From Hyphomicrobiales bacterium (GTDB lineage: Bacteria > Pseudomonadota > Alphaproteobacteria > Rhizobiales > Aestuariivirgaceae), in the NCBI GenBank assembly GCA_025363755.1, contig JANYLQ010000037.1, positions 1-64,000 of the forward strand: a stretch of DNA of 64,000 bases, in the 5' to 3' direction. The notes under the pieces were generated by a model. That model worked only from the letters and a program-made list of their open reading frames with translations. It had not been told where the DNA came from and did no database searches. Below, piece by piece: positions 50,980-60,552 of this stretch (positions are counted from its first letter, which is position 1; the number at the start of each line of letters is the position of its first letter). The translations under genes were made by a program, and so were the position numbers.

Positions 50980-50989
50980 AGGATCTGAT

Positions 50990-51769
50990 TTGAATTTCGT
51001 TGCTGCCATAGGCCGATTGTTTTTGCTGTTCTGCGCTGAAGTGGGGCGCATTGCGATTTTTATGAAGGATGCGCTGATCGTCGGCTTGACCCCACGCTAT
51101 TATTGGGGGCAAATTCTTACGCAGTTTTTTCGGATTGGCTATACGTCGTTGCCGGTTGTGGCGCTCACTGCGTTCTTTACGGGCGGCGCTTTGGCGTTAC
51201 AGATTTATACTGGTTCGTCGGCGGCCACCGCTGGCCAATTGGTGCCAAGCATTGTGGCCATTGGCATTACCCGTGAGCTTGGGCCAGTGCTTGCGGGATT
51301 GATGGTGGCGGGCAGGGTGGGGGCATCGATTGCAGCCGAGCTTGGCACAATGAAAGTGACCGAGCAGACGGATGCGCTGGTCACACTTTCAACCAATCCG
51401 CTTAAATATCTCGTCGGCCCACGTATATTAGCGGCGGTCATTTCTATGCCATTGTTGGTAGCCATCGGTGATGCCATTGGCATTATGGGTGGTTATGTTG
51501 TGAGCACGCGCTCGCTCGAATTGAACGGCTTCAGCTATATTAAAACCACGGCCGACAAACTGCATTTCTTCGATGATATTTCGTCGGGCCTGATCAAAGC
51601 GGCGGTGTTTGGATTTATCATTGCACTCATGGGCTGCTATCACGGTTTCAATTCGAAGGGTGGCGCACAAGGTGTGGGCCGCGCCACGACCAATGCGGTG
51701 GTGTTTTCGGCCATCATGATATTGGCGTCGAATTTTGTGCTCACCTCATTGTTGTTCGGGAAGCACTAG
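50990..51769 (+). CDS. mlaE: Lipid-transport ABC permease, MlaE family
   Basis: MlaE is the inner-membrane permease that moves phospholipids between inner and outer membrane. 'GQILTQFFRIGYTSLPVVALTAFFTGGALALQ' and 'IGITRELGPVLAGLMVAGRVGASIAAELGTMKVTEQTDAL' are family hallmarks. The TTG at 50990, eight bases after 'gaagga', gives 259 residues. The ORF-track ATG at 50843 lies within alr. It abuts mlaF. No mlaD, mlaC or mlaB gene follows. Confidence 0.9.
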   Translation: MNFVAAIGRLFLLFCAEVGRIAIFMKDALIVGLTPRYYWGQILTQFFRIGYTSLPVVALTAFFTGGALALQIYTGSSAATAGQLVPSIVAIGITRELGPVLAGLMVAGRVGASIAAELGTMKVTEQTDALVTLSTNPLKYLVGPRILAAVISMPLLVAIGDAIGIMGGYVVSTRSLELNGFSYIKTTADKLHFFDDISSGLIKAAVFGFIIALMGCYHGFNSKGGAQGVGRATTNAVVFSAIMILASNFVLTSLLFGKH

Positions 51770-52540
51770 ATGGCCCCGCATATTGAACTCAAAGAAGTGC
51801 GCAAGAGCTTTGGTGCAAAGCATGTTCTGAACGGGCTTTCGCTTTCCGTTGAAAAGGGCAAATCACTCGTGGTCATCGGTGGTTCGGGCACCGGCAAATC
51901 TGTGATGCTGAAATGCATCTTGGGAATTTTGCAGCCTGACTCTGGCGACATTAAAATTGCTGGCGAGAATGTTGTGGGCTTGCGCGGTGAAGCGCGCGAT
52001 CAATTTCTGCGCCGTTTCGGCATGTTGTTTCAGGGCGGAGCTTTGTTTGACTCGCTCAGCGTGTGGGAAAACGTCGCCTTTGGTCTAACCCAAGGTCGCC
52101 GCACGCCCAAAGCACAGGCCCGCGAAATTGCGATGGAAAAACTTGGCCTTGTGGGGTTGAGCGCTGATGTGGGCAAGCTTTATCCCGCCGAACTTTCAGG
52201 CGGCATGCAAAAACGTGTGGGCCTCGCCCGCGCCATTGCCGCCGACCCTGAAATCATTTTCTTTGATGAGCCAACCACCGGCCTTGATCCGATCATGGCC
52301 GATGTGATCAATAATTTGATCGTTGATTGCGTGAAGCGATTAGGTGCCACCACCATCTCCATCACCCATGACATGGCCTCGGCCCGCAAAATAGCCGATC
52401 AGATTGCGATGATTTATAAGGGCGAAATTATTTGGGCAGGCGATGCGCGGATGATTGACCGCAGCGGCAATGCATATGTTGATCAGTTTATTTTAGGCCG
52501 CGCCGATGGGCCGATTAAGATGGATGTGCTGAAGGGCTGA
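51770..52540 (+). CDS. mlaF: Lipid-transport ABC ATPase, MlaF family
   Basis: The ATPase partner of MlaE, 256 residues. 'GGSGTGKSVMLKCILGI' is Walker A, 'LSGGMQKRVGLARAIA' the signature and 'IIFFDEPTTGLDPIMADV' Walker B. 'MLFQGGALFDSLSVWENVAFGL' is typical of MlaF/Ttg2A. Its ATG begins directly after the mlaE stop. Confidence 0.93.
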   Translation: MAPHIELKEVRKSFGAKHVLNGLSLSVEKGKSLVVIGGSGTGKSVMLKCILGILQPDSGDIKIAGENVVGLRGEARDQFLRRFGMLFQGGALFDSLSVWENVAFGLTQGRRTPKAQAREIAMEKLGLVGLSADVGKLYPAELSGGMQKRVGLARAIAADPEIIFFDEPTTGLDPIMADVINNLIVDCVKRLGATTISITHDMASARKIADQIAMIYKGEIIWAGDARMIDRSGNAYVDQFILGRADGPIKMDVLKG

Positions 52541-52642
52541 GCTAACAGCGCGAGCTGCGATTCATATTGTCGTTGGTTTGTCTTTGTTCTAGCATTTCTG
52601 ACAATAATCCGAATTGAACTTTCCCAATCCAGAGGGCTGATA

Positions 52643-53089
52643 ATGAGTTGGAGCTTAGAGCAAATCACAGCGGTAGCGACAGTTGCAGGTGTCTTTGGCG
52701 GACTGATATCGGTTTATTTTTTGGTTCATGAAGTTCGGCGCAATGCGCAAGCTATCGAAGGGGCAACAGTGCAGTCCCTTATGAGCTTTGAAAAAGATGT
52801 ATTCCTCATGCTCGGTGCCAATGCCAAGCTGTATTTGCGTGGACGTGCTGATGCTTCCAAGCTTTCTGCCGACGATAAGTATAAGTTCGATAAGCTCGTC
52901 GTGGCTCAAATGTCTCTATTTTACAGCGCATTCGTTCAGTATGAACAAAAGCTAATTGATGACGAAGTTTGGGTTGCCTATCACAACGCTCTGAAGAGAG
53001 ATTTGGCAGCTCCAGGTTTCCTCGCGAGTTGGCAAGCAACAGAAACAACCTACCCTAAGTCCTTTCGGCAGATGATTGAGAAGGGCTGA
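52643..53089 (+). CDS. Hypothetical protein with N-terminal membrane helix
   Basis: A 148-residue protein with one membrane helix ('ITAVATVAGVFGGLISVYFLVHEV') and a soluble helical part. The helix followed by 'RRNAQAIEG' recalls many small proteins of unknown function in marine and soil bacteria, in which an N-terminal helix precedes an aromatic-rich helical domain ('FYSAFVQYEQKLIDDEVW'). No role is evident. It stands alone between mlaF and the cytochrome gene. Confidence 0.7.
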   Translation: MSWSLEQITAVATVAGVFGGLISVYFLVHEVRRNAQAIEGATVQSLMSFEKDVFLMLGANAKLYLRGRADASKLSADDKYKFDKLVVAQMSLFYSAFVQYEQKLIDDEVWVAYHNALKRDLAAPGFLASWQATETTYPKSFRQMIEKG

Positions 53090-53110
53090 TATCTCTATTA
53101 GCAGTGTTGG

Positions 53111-53641
53111 TTAGTCTTTGCGCTTGCCAAATCCAACGCGACCTAAGATCTGGACGTCTCCCATCGTCATTTCTTTGATCGCTGCGCATATGTGCAAGAC
53201 GATTAACAGTAACAGTACCAGCGCCATCCAAACATGAATCACGCGGCTGGGATATTGCGCGAAATCGGCGGGGAGAGTGTTGCCGGGCGTTTCGTAAAGA
53301 TGCGCAATGAGGAAGCCCGTGAACCAGCCGCTCAGTGCCGTCACAAAAATTACGAGATAGAGTAGACGATGGATGGGCGTGCGCAAACGGCCAACACCTT
53401 GGCGCTGGCTAGCAGAGGGGTCTGGGTGGCTGGTGAAGTAACGCGTGATCAAACGGATTGCCATCAATACGATGATTGCTGTGCCTAGCCCCATGTGAAG
53501 TGACAAAGGTTGCAATTTGGCAGGATCGGAATTTGCTAATTTACCGATGGTAAAATATCCAAACCCAAGTTGGAAACCAATCATGATGGCCAAGAGCCAG
53601 TGCAGCGCAACAAGGACGGGGTGATAGCGGGTGACGGTCAT
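53111..53641 (-). CDS. Cytochrome b561-family protein
   Basis: A 176-residue membrane protein with four helices and His residues placed to bind heme b ('RYHPVLVALHWLLAIMIGFQLGFGYF', 'LQPLSLHMGLGTAIIVLMAIRLI', 'RVIHVWMALVLLLLIVLHICAAIKE'). Family members carry electrons between the membrane and small redox partners. The ATG at 53641 fits; the ORF-track start adds 16 residues. It is divergent from dnaG. Confidence 0.9.
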   Translation of the reverse strand: MTVTRYHPVLVALHWLLAIMIGFQLGFGYFTIGKLANSDPAKLQPLSLHMGLGTAIIVLMAIRLITRYFTSHPDPSASQRQGVGRLRTPIHRLLYLVIFVTALSGWFTGFLIAHLYETPGNTLPADFAQYPSRVIHVWMALVLLLLIVLHICAAIKEMTMGDVQILGRVGFGKRKD

Positions 53642-53735
53642 GATATACACTCCAGTTGTACCGCAAATTGGTCCAAAAATTTGTACCAATCAATAGGTGT
53701 AGATTTTGCCCGATGAAACCGATTAAACCAACCCA

Positions 53736-55661
53736 ATGAAATTCCCACCTTCCTTCCTCGATGATATTCGCGCCCGGGTTTCGGTATCGTCGGTTATTGG
53801 CCGCAAAGTGGCTTGGGATCGGCGGAAGACCAATGCGGCCAAGGGTGACTATTGGGCGTGTTGCCCGTTTCATGGTGAAAAGTCGCCGAGCTTTCATGCT
53901 GATGACCGTAAAGGTCGGTATTATTGTTTTGGCTGCAAGCAGTCTGGCGATATTTTCACCTATCTTATTGAAAAAGAGGGCGTGCCGTTTCTTGAGGCCG
54001 TGGCGCAGCTAGCGGCGGAGGCCGGATTGCCGATGCCGGTAATTTCTGAAGCTGATGTTCAGCGTGAAGAACTGCGCACAAGCCTTTATGAAATCATCGA
54101 AATTTCAGCGAAATTTTTTGAAGCAGAGTTGCAATCGGCACGGGGGGCAAAGGCCAGGGGCTATCTGGCGGACCGGGGATTATCGCCTGCCATTCAGAAA
54201 GAATTCTCGATTGGCTATTCGCCTGATGATCGCTCAGCCTTGCGCACGCATTTGGCGGACAAGAAGATCACTGTCGAACAAATGGCTGAAGCTGGGCTGG
54301 TGATTACGGGTGATGATATTCCGGTGGCTTATGATCGGTTCCGCGACCGGGTGATGTTTCCGATCCGCGATCCGAGGGGCCGCGTGATTGCCTTTGGGGG
54401 CAGGGCGCTTCGTGCTGATGTTCCAGCTAAATATTTGAACTCGCCGGATACGCCGCTGTTTCACAAGGGCGAGATTTTATACAATTTCGATAAAGCACGT
54501 GGCGTGGCCCACACGTCTGGCCAACTCATCGCCGTTGAAGGCTATGTTGATGTGATTGCCATGTTCCGCGCGGGGTTCACTGAGGCGGTGGCACCCCTAG
54601 GCACAGCGCTTACCGAAAATCAACTGGCCATAATGTGGAAAGCAGTGCCCGAACCTGTGCTTTGTTTTGATGGCGACAGTGCGGGGCAGAAGGCGGCTTA
54701 TCGTGCGCTCGATTTGGCGTTGCCATTGTTGAAGCCAGGGCATTCGTTGAAGTTTGCATTTCTGCCAGAGGGGCAAGACCCGGACGATCTTTTGAAAACC
54801 GAGGGGCCTGAGGCTGTTAAAACCGTTGTGAACGCGGCAGAACCCATGGCCTCAGTGTTATGGGCGCGGGCGCTCAATGAAAATGACCGCTCCACGCCAG
54901 AGCGCCGCGCGGCGTTTGAAAAAGATTTGCGCATTCAGCTTTCGCACATTGCCGATGAAACAGTGCGCAAGCATTACCTCTCGGATTTGCAGGAGCGGCT
55001 GAACACCCTTTTCAAAGGCGCACAAGGCCAGCGCCGGACTTTTACAGCTGGCAAACCTCAGGCGCGTTTGAAGTGGGGGCAGAAGCCTTGGGAACTGCAG
55101 CAGCCTGCATCGCAAAAGCTAAAAGCGCTTGCTGGCAAGAGCAATTCTAGCACCGCCGCAGAGCACCGCGAACGGATGATCGTCCTCACACTGATCAATC
55201 ATCCTGAGCTGGTGCACGAATTTTATGCCGAATTTAGGAAAACAGATATTGCTTCGCGTGAGCTTGACTCTATGAGGGCCAATATCATAGATAGCGCGTT
55301 CTCGATGGAAAGCCTTGAACCGGCGGTCCTTCGGGGCCATCTGTTGTCAAGAGGGTTTGGGCCGTTGCTGGACCGCCTCGAAACACAGGCGAAACGTTTG
55401 AATGAGTGGTTCTTAGGTCCTGGTGCTGCACAAGATGATGCCCGGACAGGCCTCCGCCAAATGATCGCTTTACACCATAAAGCCGTCACACTCGATCGTG
55501 AGTTGAAGGCCGCAGAAGCGGCTTTTGCGCACGAACCCACGGAGGATAATTTAGCTGCACTGATCGCGCTTCGCGATCAATTTACCTCGGCCCTTGGTTC
55601 TGAAGCCCATGTTGATGGCTTTGGGGTCGCTTCAGGCCGGACGAGTAATCAAGACACTTGA
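53736..55661 (+). CDS. dnaG: DNA primase
   Basis: DnaG makes RNA primers for replication. The CHC2 zinc finger is 'YWACCPFHGEKSPSFHADDRKGRYYCFGCKQSGD'. The TOPRIM domain includes 'LIAVEGYVDVIAMFRAGFTEAVAPLGTALT' and 'PVLCFDGDSAGQKAAYRA'. The C-terminal helicase-binding part is present. At 641 residues the length is normal. rpoD follows, the conserved order. Confidence 0.98.
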   Translation: MKFPPSFLDDIRARVSVSSVIGRKVAWDRRKTNAAKGDYWACCPFHGEKSPSFHADDRKGRYYCFGCKQSGDIFTYLIEKEGVPFLEAVAQLAAEAGLPMPVISEADVQREELRTSLYEIIEISAKFFEAELQSARGAKARGYLADRGLSPAIQKEFSIGYSPDDRSALRTHLADKKITVEQMAEAGLVITGDDIPVAYDRFRDRVMFPIRDPRGRVIAFGGRALRADVPAKYLNSPDTPLFHKGEILYNFDKARGVAHTSGQLIAVEGYVDVIAMFRAGFTEAVAPLGTALTENQLAIMWKAVPEPVLCFDGDSAGQKAAYRALDLALPLLKPGHSLKFAFLPEGQDPDDLLKTEGPEAVKTVVNAAEPMASVLWARALNENDRSTPERRAAFEKDLRIQLSHIADETVRKHYLSDLQERLNTLFKGAQGQRRTFTAGKPQARLKWGQKPWELQQPASQKLKALAGKSNSSTAAEHRERMIVLTLINHPELVHEFYAEFRKTDIASRELDSMRANIIDSAFSMESLEPAVLRGHLLSRGFGPLLDRLETQAKRLNEWFLGPGAAQDDARTGLRQMIALHHKAVTLDRELKAAEAAFAHEPTEDNLAALIALRDQFTSALGSEAHVDGFGVASGRTSNQDT

Positions 55662-55767
55662 GAAAGGGTCATGGTTAATCGGCGCTTAATGGTGGTGCGG
55701 CTAGTTTGCCCCGAATCAGTTTATGCGGAAGATCTCAATCTTCCGGCACTTTGAAGGAATTGTACCC

Positions 55768-57876
55768 ATGGCTCGTCCACCTGTTCGCCCACCCGGCAAA
55801 GCCGAACAACCAGCGCCGACACCTGCGGAAGAAGCAGAAGCTGCAGCAGCTGACGCGGCCTCGGATACTGATGGCCCCGTTCTTGATCTTAATGATGCCG
55901 CTGTTAAGCGCCTGATTAAGCTGGCCAAGGCGCGCGGCTATGTGACGCTTGATGAGCTCAATGCTGTGCTTCCTTCCGAAGAAGTAACCTCTGATCAGAT
56001 CGAAGACATTTATTCGATGCTGGCTGAAATGGGCATCACGGTTGTTGAATCGGAAGAAGAATCCGAAAATGTCGCCGCCAAAGTTGAAGAAGTTGAAAGC
56101 GGTGAAACCGCGTTGATGAAAGTCGATGCGCCGAAGCTTCCGGCTGACCGCACCGATGATCCGGTGCGCATGTATCTCCGCGAAATGGGCGCTGTTGAAT
56201 TGCTCTCGCGCGAAGGCGAAATTGCCATTGCCAAGCGCATTGAAGCAGGCCGCGAGGCGATGATCAGCGGCTTGTGCGAAAGCCCGCTGACATTCCAAGC
56301 CATTATCATTTGGCGCGATGAGTTGAACGAAGGCAAAATTCTGCTGCGTGACATCATCGATCTTGAAGCCACTTATGCTGGCCCTGATGCCAAGCAAAAC
56401 CAATCCGTACAAACGCCAATGCCTTATGTGCCTCCGAAGGAAGAGGTGCGTAAGCAGGCTGAACTGAAACGCGCCGAAGCTTCGAAGCAAGAGTCGCGCC
56501 GCGCGCCACCTCCGCCACGCCGTGGTGGGGATGATGATTTCTCTGATGTTTTGTCGCCTGAAGATTTCGACAAGCCAAATGTTGAAGATGATGAAGACGA
56601 TGAGGGCGATGACCTCGGCGTTTCTTTGTCGGCCATGGAAATGGAACTCAAGCCAAAGGTGCTTGAAGTGTTCGACGAAATTGCGCGCCTTTATAAGTCA
56701 CTGCGCAAGTTGCAAGACCAAGAAGTGCAAGAAGGCGAGGGCTTATCACCTTCACAAGAGCGCCGTTACCGCAAGCTGCGCGAAGATATCATCACCAATG
56801 TGAAATCACTTTCGCTCAACAATGCGCGTATCGAAGCGCTGGTTGAACAGCTTTATGATATCGCCAAGCGCCTGAACATTCTCGAAGGCCGTTTGATGCG
56901 TCTTGCCGAAACTTATAAAGTTCCGCGTGATGAATTCTTGCGCGAGTATCAATCCAACGAGCTCGATCCTGATTGGTTAAAGCGCGTAGGCCGCTTGACC
57001 AAGCATGGTTGGAAAAAGTGGGTGAATGACGAGAAGGAATCCATCAAGGTCATCCGTGATGAGATTTATGAACTCGCCTCTGCCACTGGTTTGCAGATCA
57101 CTGAATATCGCAAAATCGTAGGCATGGTGCAAAAGGGCGAGCGCGAGGCCCGCATTGCCAAGAAAGAAATGGTCGAGGCCAATTTGCGTCTGGTGATTTC
57201 GATTGCCAAGAAATACACCAATCGCGGTTTGCAATTCCTGGATTTAATTCAGGAAGGCAATATCGGCCTGATGAAAGCGGTTGATAAATTTGAATATCGT
57301 CGTGGTTATAAATTCTCGACCTATGCCACATGGTGGATCCGTCAGGCGATCACCCGTTCGATTGCTGACCAAGCCCGCACCATCCGCATCCCTGTGCATA
57401 TGATCGAAACCATCAACAAGATCGTGCGCACTTCAAGGCAGATGATGCACGAAATCGGCCGCGAAGCGACGCCAGAAGAAATGGCTGAAAAGCTTTCAAT
57501 GCCTTTGGAAAAAGTCCGCAAGGTGATGAAAATCGCCAAGGAACCGATTTCGCTGGAAACGCCAGTGGGTGATGAAGAAGATTCACATCTGGGCGATTTC
57601 ATCGAAGATAAGGGCGCTATTCTGCCGATTGATGCTGCGATCCAAGCCAACTTGCGCGAGACGACAACGAGGGTGCTGGCCTCGCTCACACCGCGTGAAG
57701 AACGCGTGCTGCGCATGCGGTTTGGTATTGGTATGAATACTGATCATACGCTGGAAGAAGTGGGGCAGCAGTTCTCGGTGACGCGCGAGCGGATCAGGCA
57801 GATTGAGGCGAAGGCGCTGCGGAAGCTGAAGCATCCGAGCCGGAGCAGGAAGCTGCGGAGTTTCTTGGACAACTAA
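55768..57876 (+). CDS. rpoD: RNA polymerase sigma factor RpoD (sigma-70)
   Basis: The housekeeping sigma factor, 702 residues from the ATG at 55768, which has 'gaagg' upstream; the ORF-track start at 55723 lacks this. Region 1.1 and an acidic non-conserved stretch ('[15 protein letters not shown]') come first. Region 2 follows ('[42 protein letters not shown]'), then region 3, and region 4 with '[41 protein letters not shown]'. It follows dnaG. Confidence 0.98.
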   Translation: MARPPVRPPGKAEQPAPTPAEEAEAAAADAASDTDGPVLDLNDAAVKRLIKLAKARGYVTLDELNAVLPSEEVTSDQIEDIYSMLAEMGITVVESEEESENVAAKVEEVESGETALMKVDAPKLPADRTDDPVRMYLREMGAVELLSREGEIAIAKRIEAGREAMISGLCESPLTFQAIIIWRDELNEGKILLRDIIDLEATYAGPDAKQNQSVQTPMPYVPPKEEVRKQAELKRAEASKQESRRAPPPPRRGGDDDFSDVLSPEDFDKPNVEDDEDDEGDDLGVSLSAMEMELKPKVLEVFDEIARLYKSLRKLQDQEVQEGEGLSPSQERRYRKLREDIITNVKSLSLNNARIEALVEQLYDIAKRLNILEGRLMRLAETYKVPRDEFLREYQSNELDPDWLKRVGRLTKHGWKKWVNDEKESIKVIRDEIYELASATGLQITEYRKIVGMVQKGEREARIAKKEMVEANLRLVISIAKKYTNRGLQFLDLIQEGNIGLMKAVDKFEYRRGYKFSTYATWWIRQAITRSIADQARTIRIPVHMIETINKIVRTSRQMMHEIGREATPEEMAEKLSMPLEKVRKVMKIAKEPISLETPVGDEEDSHLGDFIEDKGAILPIDAAIQANLRETTTRVLASLTPREERVLRMRFGIGMNTDHTLEEVGQQFSVTRERIRQIEAKALRKLKHPSRSRKLRSFLDN

Positions 57877-57893
57877 CGTCCTCTACCGCAAAG

Positions 57894-58029
57894 CGGGAGA
57901 GGAAAGGGGCACATTTTGCAATAGCAAAATGGGATAGGTGAGGGGCAGTCAAACTCCGAGCCCTGCCGTCCCTCATCTATCCCATCCGTCTTTGCTGCGC
58001 TCCGCCGGACGGGCCCCTTTCTTCTCCCG
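57894..58029. repeat. Nested inverted repeat downstream of rpoD
   Basis: The outer arms 'cgggagaggaaaggggc' (57894-57910) and 'gcccctttcttctcccg' (58013-58029) match at 16 of 17. The inner arms 'gggataggtgaggg' (57931-57944) and 'ccctcatctatccc' (57970-57983) match at 13 of 14. A third small stem 'attttgc...gcaaaat' lies at 57913-57930. The 136-base unit is large for a terminator and looks like a mobile intergenic palindrome. It may also end the rpoD transcript. Confidence 0.7.
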
Positions 58030-58078
58030 TTAAAGAAAAGGGAGAAGAGGTATGCGGTTTTAATTGAATAGCTAAAGT

Positions 58079-58702
58079 CTATCCGCCGCCTTTGATACGC
58101 TCCCAGAAATCTTCGCGGTTATTGGTTTTTGGAAAGCTGTCTTTGGGTAGGGGCTTATCCAAAAATTTGCAGAGCGGTGCCCAGCCGTCTTTTACTTCGT
58201 AGACCAGCAGTCGCTTTTTGGGCAGGCCTGCCATTACGGCGTTGTTGTGCGCGTCGAAGGCTTTCACCAGCGCGTCATGATCTTGGGTTGGTGTGAAGCC
58301 AGCTTTACCCAGAACGGCGATGCCCATCTCAATGAATGGTCGCATGTGTGGCGGGGCTTGATCTATACCAGCAATAAGTTTCTGGATCGTTTCAGCAAAG
58401 CTTTGCGCCCAGCTTGTGGCGCTGCGCAAAGTGAGGACGAATTTTGCATTCGGATTCTGCTGTGCGAGTTCTTTCCAGAACGAAGCGGTTGGCCAATCCA
58501 CTGCGGAATTAAAGCCGCGATAGTTTTTTGCCCAATTTGGTTTATCTTGTGCGGCGGACATCCAAAGTGGAACGTGAACGGGCGGATCTTTGATCACATC
58601 TTCCATGTGATGGCACGGACCAAGCCCTAGTTCTTCAAGTGCGAGTTTGAGCGAGTAGGTTCCAGTGCGGCCCACCCCGGCTCCGATAACGGTAAGAGAC
58701 AT
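58079..58702 (-). CDS. Sulfotransferase-family protein
   Basis: A 207-residue protein with the P-loop-like 'VIGAGVGRTGTYSLKLALEELGLGPCHHMEDV' at the N-terminus, as in a widespread family annotated as sulfotransferase or NAD-dependent epimerase-like. 'FVLTLRSATSWAQSF' fits the 3'-phosphate-binding Arg/Ser. It should transfer a sulfuryl group from PAPS, but the acceptor is unknown. 'gaggaagatgtc' is the ribosome site. Confidence 0.85.
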   Translation of the reverse strand: MSLTVIGAGVGRTGTYSLKLALEELGLGPCHHMEDVIKDPPVHVPLWMSAAQDKPNWAKNYRGFNSAVDWPTASFWKELAQQNPNAKFVLTLRSATSWAQSFAETIQKLIAGIDQAPPHMRPFIEMGIAVLGKAGFTPTQDHDALVKAFDAHNNAVMAGLPKKRLLVYEVKDGWAPLCKFLDKPLPKDSFPKTNNREDFWERIKGGG

Positions 58703-58839
58703 GACATCTTCCTCCGCCCCCGTCGAGCTGCAAGGGCGCAGCCCCTCTATCTATTTAGTTATCATCTAATAGAATGAACGGCAAGCTGGGAGGCTGAGAC
58801 ACGGTATTTGGATCGCGTGAAACCACTTTTGGAACGCGT

Positions 58840-58867
58840 GGATGGGGCATTGGTGAACGCCCCATCC
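58840..58867 (-). terminator. Hairpin after the MBL-fold gene
   Basis: 'ggatggggc' pairs perfectly with 'gccccatcc' (9 pairs, 10-base loop), nine bases past the stop of the minus-strand MBL gene. There is no T-run, so it may be a weak or Rho-assisted terminator. Confidence 0.5.
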
Positions 58868-58875
58868 TGTTTCAT

Positions 58876-59829
58876 TTAGGCCTGCGGCACATAAACATAT
58901 GCCCCGTCTTTCTTCTCGGCCATGCCAATGCCGGGGTAGGGCCAGTGGTAGCCGAGCAACTTCTTCTTGCCTGCTGATGCCATGTCTAGCAGCTTCTTGC
59001 GATTGGCGATGGCTGTATTGTGATCAGCATCGAAATTGAATTTCCAATCGGGATGGGCAAAGAACACCATCGGATTAGTGATGGCATCGCCCGTCACGAT
59101 CATGCCGTCGCCGCCTGCCAGTTCGAACGAAACGTGGCCTGGTGTGTGGCCTGAAGTATCAAGTGCCATAATGCCGGGCAGAACTTCTGCTCCGGTTTTG
59201 AACAGCATGATCTGGTCTTTCAATGCGCCCAGCTGAGTTTGCGTGCCCGTCACCATGCCTTGCATTTCTTTTGGCATTTTGCTGCCAAGATCAGCGGCTG
59301 TCCAGAAGTTCCATTCGGTTTCGCCCATATGGAACGAGGCATTTGCAAACACGGGCTTGCCGTCTTTGCCAATAGTGCCCCAGCAATGATCCGGGTGCGC
59401 GTGGGTGAAAATGACTTTGGTGATTGCCGATGGATCAACGCCTGCGGACTTCAAGCTTTCGAGAATTTTACCAGCCGTGGGTTGGAAGCCGCCACCTGCG
59501 CCTGTGTCCATCAATATCATTTCGCTGCCTGATTTCAGCAAAAGCGGGCTGGCTTCAAATTGGGCCTTGTCGCCCTGCACCATGGCACCTAATAATTTTA
59601 CTACTTCTTCGGGCTTGCCGCCGGAATCAATGATTGAAGTTGGAAGCAGCAAAGTGCCGTCGCTGACGACCGTCACATCATAGGCACCCTGCTTGAACAT
59701 ATAGGGCCCGGCAAGGGCCATCACATTTTTGGGCAATACTCCAGCGGCAATAAGGCCTGCTGCTGCCGCCATGAATTTACGGCGATCAAGGCGGATTGTC
59801 GAATTTGAATTGAATGAAGTTGGAAACAT
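58876..59829 (-). CDS. Exported MBL-fold metallo-hydrolase
   Basis: A periplasmic metallo-beta-lactamase-fold enzyme. The Tat signal 'RLDRRKFMAAAAGLIAAGVLPKNVMALAG' is clear. Metal ligands are in 'FTHAHPDHCWG' (HxHxDH), with further His in 'GHTPGHVSFEL' and 'VTGDAI'. 'aggagcgtgcca' lies before the ATG at 59829, so I use it rather than 59850. At 317 residues the family is broad (lactonases, thiol hydrolases), and the substrate is not predictable. Confidence 0.9.
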   Translation of the reverse strand: MFPTSFNSNSTIRLDRRKFMAAAAGLIAAGVLPKNVMALAGPYMFKQGAYDVTVVSDGTLLLPTSIIDSGGKPEEVVKLLGAMVQGDKAQFEASPLLLKSGSEMILMDTGAGGGFQPTAGKILESLKSAGVDPSAITKVIFTHAHPDHCWGTIGKDGKPVFANASFHMGETEWNFWTAADLGSKMPKEMQGMVTGTQTQLGALKDQIMLFKTGAEVLPGIMALDTSGHTPGHVSFELAGGDGMIVTGDAITNPMVFFAHPDWKFNFDADHNTAIANRKKLLDMASAGKKKLLGYHWPYPGIGMAEKKDGAYVYVPQA

Positions 59830-59947
59830 TGGCACGCTCCTGTTTGACATACTATAACCGTCCTAGCATCAGGCTAAGACGAATTTGTAACATTGCAAAT
59901 CACATTACGTAATGACAGCTATGCTGGATTAGATTGAGGGAAACGAA

Positions 59948-60214
59948 ATGGCATTTTGGGATAAATGGTTTGGTTCTGCGGCAACAGATAGCACACCAAC
60001 AAAGACCGTCGAATACAAAGGCTTCACCATTGAGGCGCGGCCTTACAAGGATGGTGGGCAATTTCAATTGGCGGGCGAGATTTTGAAAGATGGCAAGACA
60101 TATCGTTTTGTGCGCGCTGATAAATTTACCGATAAAAATGAAGCTGCCGATATTGCAATTTCAAAAGGCCAGTTGATTATCGATCAGCAAGGCGAGAGCA
60201 TTTTTAAATCATGA
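59948..60214 (+). CDS. HlyU-family protein
   Basis: An 88-residue protein of the HlyU family (Pfam HlyU, unrelated to the ArsR-type HlyU of Vibrio). 'TVEYKGFTIEARPYKDGGQFQLAGEILKD' and 'RADKFTDKNEAADIAISKGQLIIDQQG' are typical. Function is not well established. It overlaps the next gene by four bases (ATGA). Confidence 0.85.
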   Translation: MAFWDKWFGSAATDSTPTKTVEYKGFTIEARPYKDGGQFQLAGEILKDGKTYRFVRADKFTDKNEAADIAISKGQLIIDQQGESIFKS

Positions 60215-60552
60215 ACCGCCGTAAAGTTTTGGTGGTCAGATTATGGCGCAACGCGGTTTGGGCGCTTGGAATTATTGCTGCGGCGTTGACCGTGGGCATG
60301 GTGGGCTATTCTTATTTTGGTGCGCAAGATTTTACGAAATCATTTGCAAATGCCGCGATGATTTTATCGGGCATGGGGCCGCTTGATCCGATGCCGACTA
60401 AATCGGGTGAAATATTTGAAGGTATTTATGCATTGCTCAGCGGGCTATTATTTTTTGCCGTTGCGGGCTTTGCCTTGGCGCCAGCACTGCATCACATTTT
60501 GCGCGGCTTTCATTTGGAAGACGAAGAGGCAGCACAGAAAGCCAAGAAATAG
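60211..60552 (+). CDS. Small membrane protein with two or three helices
   Basis: A 113-residue membrane protein: helices at about residues 14-34 and 70-92, with 'FANAAMILSGMGPLDPMPT' between them. The spacing of helix, re-entrant-like loop and helix recalls two-helix ion channels, but the selectivity filter TxGYG is absent. It ends in a charged tail 'HLEDEEAAQKAKK'. It is coupled to the HlyU gene. Function unknown. Confidence 0.75.
   Translation: MNRRKVLVVRLWRNAVWALGIIAAALTVGMVGYSYFGAQDFTKSFANAAMILSGMGPLDPMPTKSGEIFEGIYALLSGLLFFAVAGFALAPALHHILRGFHLEDEEAAQKAKK

Noticed and set aside
55735-56490. 251-residue minus-strand ORF
   Set aside because: Antisense to rpoD; Phe-rich composition mirrors Lys/Glu codons of the sigma factor.
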